From the NCBI GenBank assembly GCA_964570325.1, contig CAZMXS010000044.1, forward strand, positions 1 to 41,080: a DNA stretch of 41,080 nt. The letters run 5' to 3'. The notes below the pieces were generated by a model. That model saw only the letters and a list, made by a program, of their open reading frames with translations. It had not been told where the DNA came from and did not search any database. Of the stretch, positions 40,377 through 41,080 are shown one piece after another. Both the position numbers and the translations under genes were made by a program. The DNA is from CAZMXS01 sp964570325. GTDB lineage: Bacteria > Verrucomicrobiota > Kiritimatiellia > CAIQIC01 > CAZMXS01. The stretch's first letter is position 1. Every line of letters begins with the position of its first letter.

Positions 40377-40998
40377 GTCTCAATTGCCTTTCGGCGTTCT
40401 TCCGGATTCCGTCCGCCCCTGCTCGATGTCCCCGCAAAAAGTCAACCGTCTCAATTGCCTTTCGGCGTTCTTCCGGATTCCGTCTGTACTGCGCGCGCTG
40501 CAGGTCCAGCATATCGCGCGCGTCTCAATTGCCTTTCGGCGTTCTTCCGGATTCCGTCGGCTCAACTGGCGTACCATTTCGCGGCACAGGAATGCGTCTC
40601 AATTGCCTTTCGGCGTTCTTCCGGATTCCGTCACACTTTACGCCGAAAACCCTGATCGGGTTGCGCTCCGTCTCAATTGCCTTTCGGCGTTCTTCCGGAT
40701 TCCGTCAAATTCATCTGGGGCTGCACCCTGCGCCCCGACGGGTCGTCTCAATTGCCTTTCGGCGTTCTTCCGGATTCCGTCGGGCTCGATGAGGTGCTGA
40801 CGGAAAAAGAGGTGAGTCTCAATTGCCTTTCGTCATACATCCGGATTCCGTCTGCCTTAAAACAACCCTTTCCAATTATATGACTATATCGTCTCAATTG
40901 CCTTTCGGCGTTCTTCCGGATTCCGTCGGGCTACCATCCGGCCAGCGCCATAATCGTGTCTGTCTCAATTGCCTTTCGGCGTTCTTCCGGATTCCGTC
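40377..40998 (-). CRISPR. CRISPR array: nine 37-nt repeats, eight 34-38-nt spacers
   Basis: Repeats start at 40377, 40448, 40522, 40596, 40670, 40745, 40816, 40891 and 40962. Each is 37 nt, beginning GTCTCAATTGCC and ending CCGGATTCCGTC. Spacer lengths are 34, 37, 37, 37, 38, 34, 38 and 34. Read on the minus strand each repeat ends ATTGAGAC, close to the ATTGAAAC 8-nt handle of type I/III crRNAs, and contains GCCGAAAGGC, a small hairpin. So transcription is probably minus-strand with the leader at the right. The repeat at 40816 is degenerate in its centre; the others are identical. The cmr1 remnant suggests a former type III-B link. Confidence 0.97.
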
Positions 40999-41080
40999 AC
41001 ACTTTACGCCGAACAAAAGATCTAGAGGCGCGAGAGACAAATATCAATTACCGATAGATCCGTAAATCGTCCTGGACGGA
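40999..41080 (-). promoter_or_regulatory. probable CRISPR leader (partial)
   Basis: The 82 bases after the last repeat hold no further repeat and are AT-richer than the surroundings. On the minus strand they read into repeat 40962-40998, as a leader should. The 15 nt next to the repeat (ACACTTTACGCCGAA on plus) are also the first 15 nt of the fourth spacer. The leader is cut by the window end, so no promoter can be named. Confidence 0.6.

Noticed and set aside
40060..41065. Plus-strand open frames through the CRISPR array
   Set aside because: Their repeated peptide (SIAFRRSSGFR or LNCLSAFFRIPS) is simply the translated CRISPR repeat.

Overview
The window is GC-rich bacterial chromosome, with real AT-rich dips only in a few promoter regions and around one repeat family. 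Giant secreted modular glycosidases carry calcium-binding thrombospondin-type-3 (TSP3)-like stretches and a beta-rich C-terminal module. Together with clear Shine-Dalgarno sites and CCA-encoded tRNA, this suggests a polysaccharide-degrading member of the PVC superphylum, perhaps Kiritimatiellota or Verrucomicrobiota. That assignment is inference from style; no marker gene here settles it.

1-2.2 kb: tRNA-Pro(UGG) on the minus strand, an ArsB/NhaD-type (SLC13-like) permease, and a small secreted carbohydrate-binding-like protein. 2.4-24.9 kb: a glycan-degradation block. It holds a 2841-residue GH42-like protein, a LacI regulator, a TPR protein, a receiver-domain protein with a histidine-less DHp-like region, a 1387-residue GH57 protein with CBM25-like modules, and a 2203-residue protein with two complete GH13 catalytic domains. 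Similar CGCTTTAC-containing palindromes lie upstream of the GH57 and GH13 genes and are candidate operators for the LacI protein. 25.1-31.7 kb: housekeeping and stress genes, namely a GT-B glycosyltransferase, SppA, HolA, a secreted HExxH peptidase, a HIT hydrolase and three tandem Hsp20 genes.

31.9-41.08 kb: a defence-like island, all genes on the minus strand. Read in the direction of transcription it contains a CRISPR array (9 repeats, 8 spacers, type I/III-like ATTGAGAC handle, leader at the right edge), a truncated cmr1-like remnant directly abutting the array, and a vapBC-type toxin-antitoxin pair with a perfect 15-bp operator-like palindrome. These are followed by cas1-cas2-cas1 (two collinear Cas1 paralogues, both with an apparently intact active site, flanking one Cas2), and then a tight three-gene operon: a zinc-finger protein with two exact RanBP2-type fingers, an SF1B (RecD2-like) helicase with a duplicated C-terminal module, and a TPR protein ending in an S1/cold-shock-like OB domain. 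No complete CRISPR effector gene is visible. A short hairpin repeat (core TTCTCGACGATAAGCGTCG) occurs three times, at 31.93, 39.18 and 40.33 kb. Two copies bound the helicase/cas module and the third sits at the broken end of the cmr1 remnant.

The most unusual content is the dual-Cas1 adaptation module next to the zinc-finger/helicase/TPR-OB operon. I infer either a CRISPR adaptation module that lost its own type III effector and works in trans, or a compound nucleic-acid-targeting conflict locus. The sequence alone does not decide between these.
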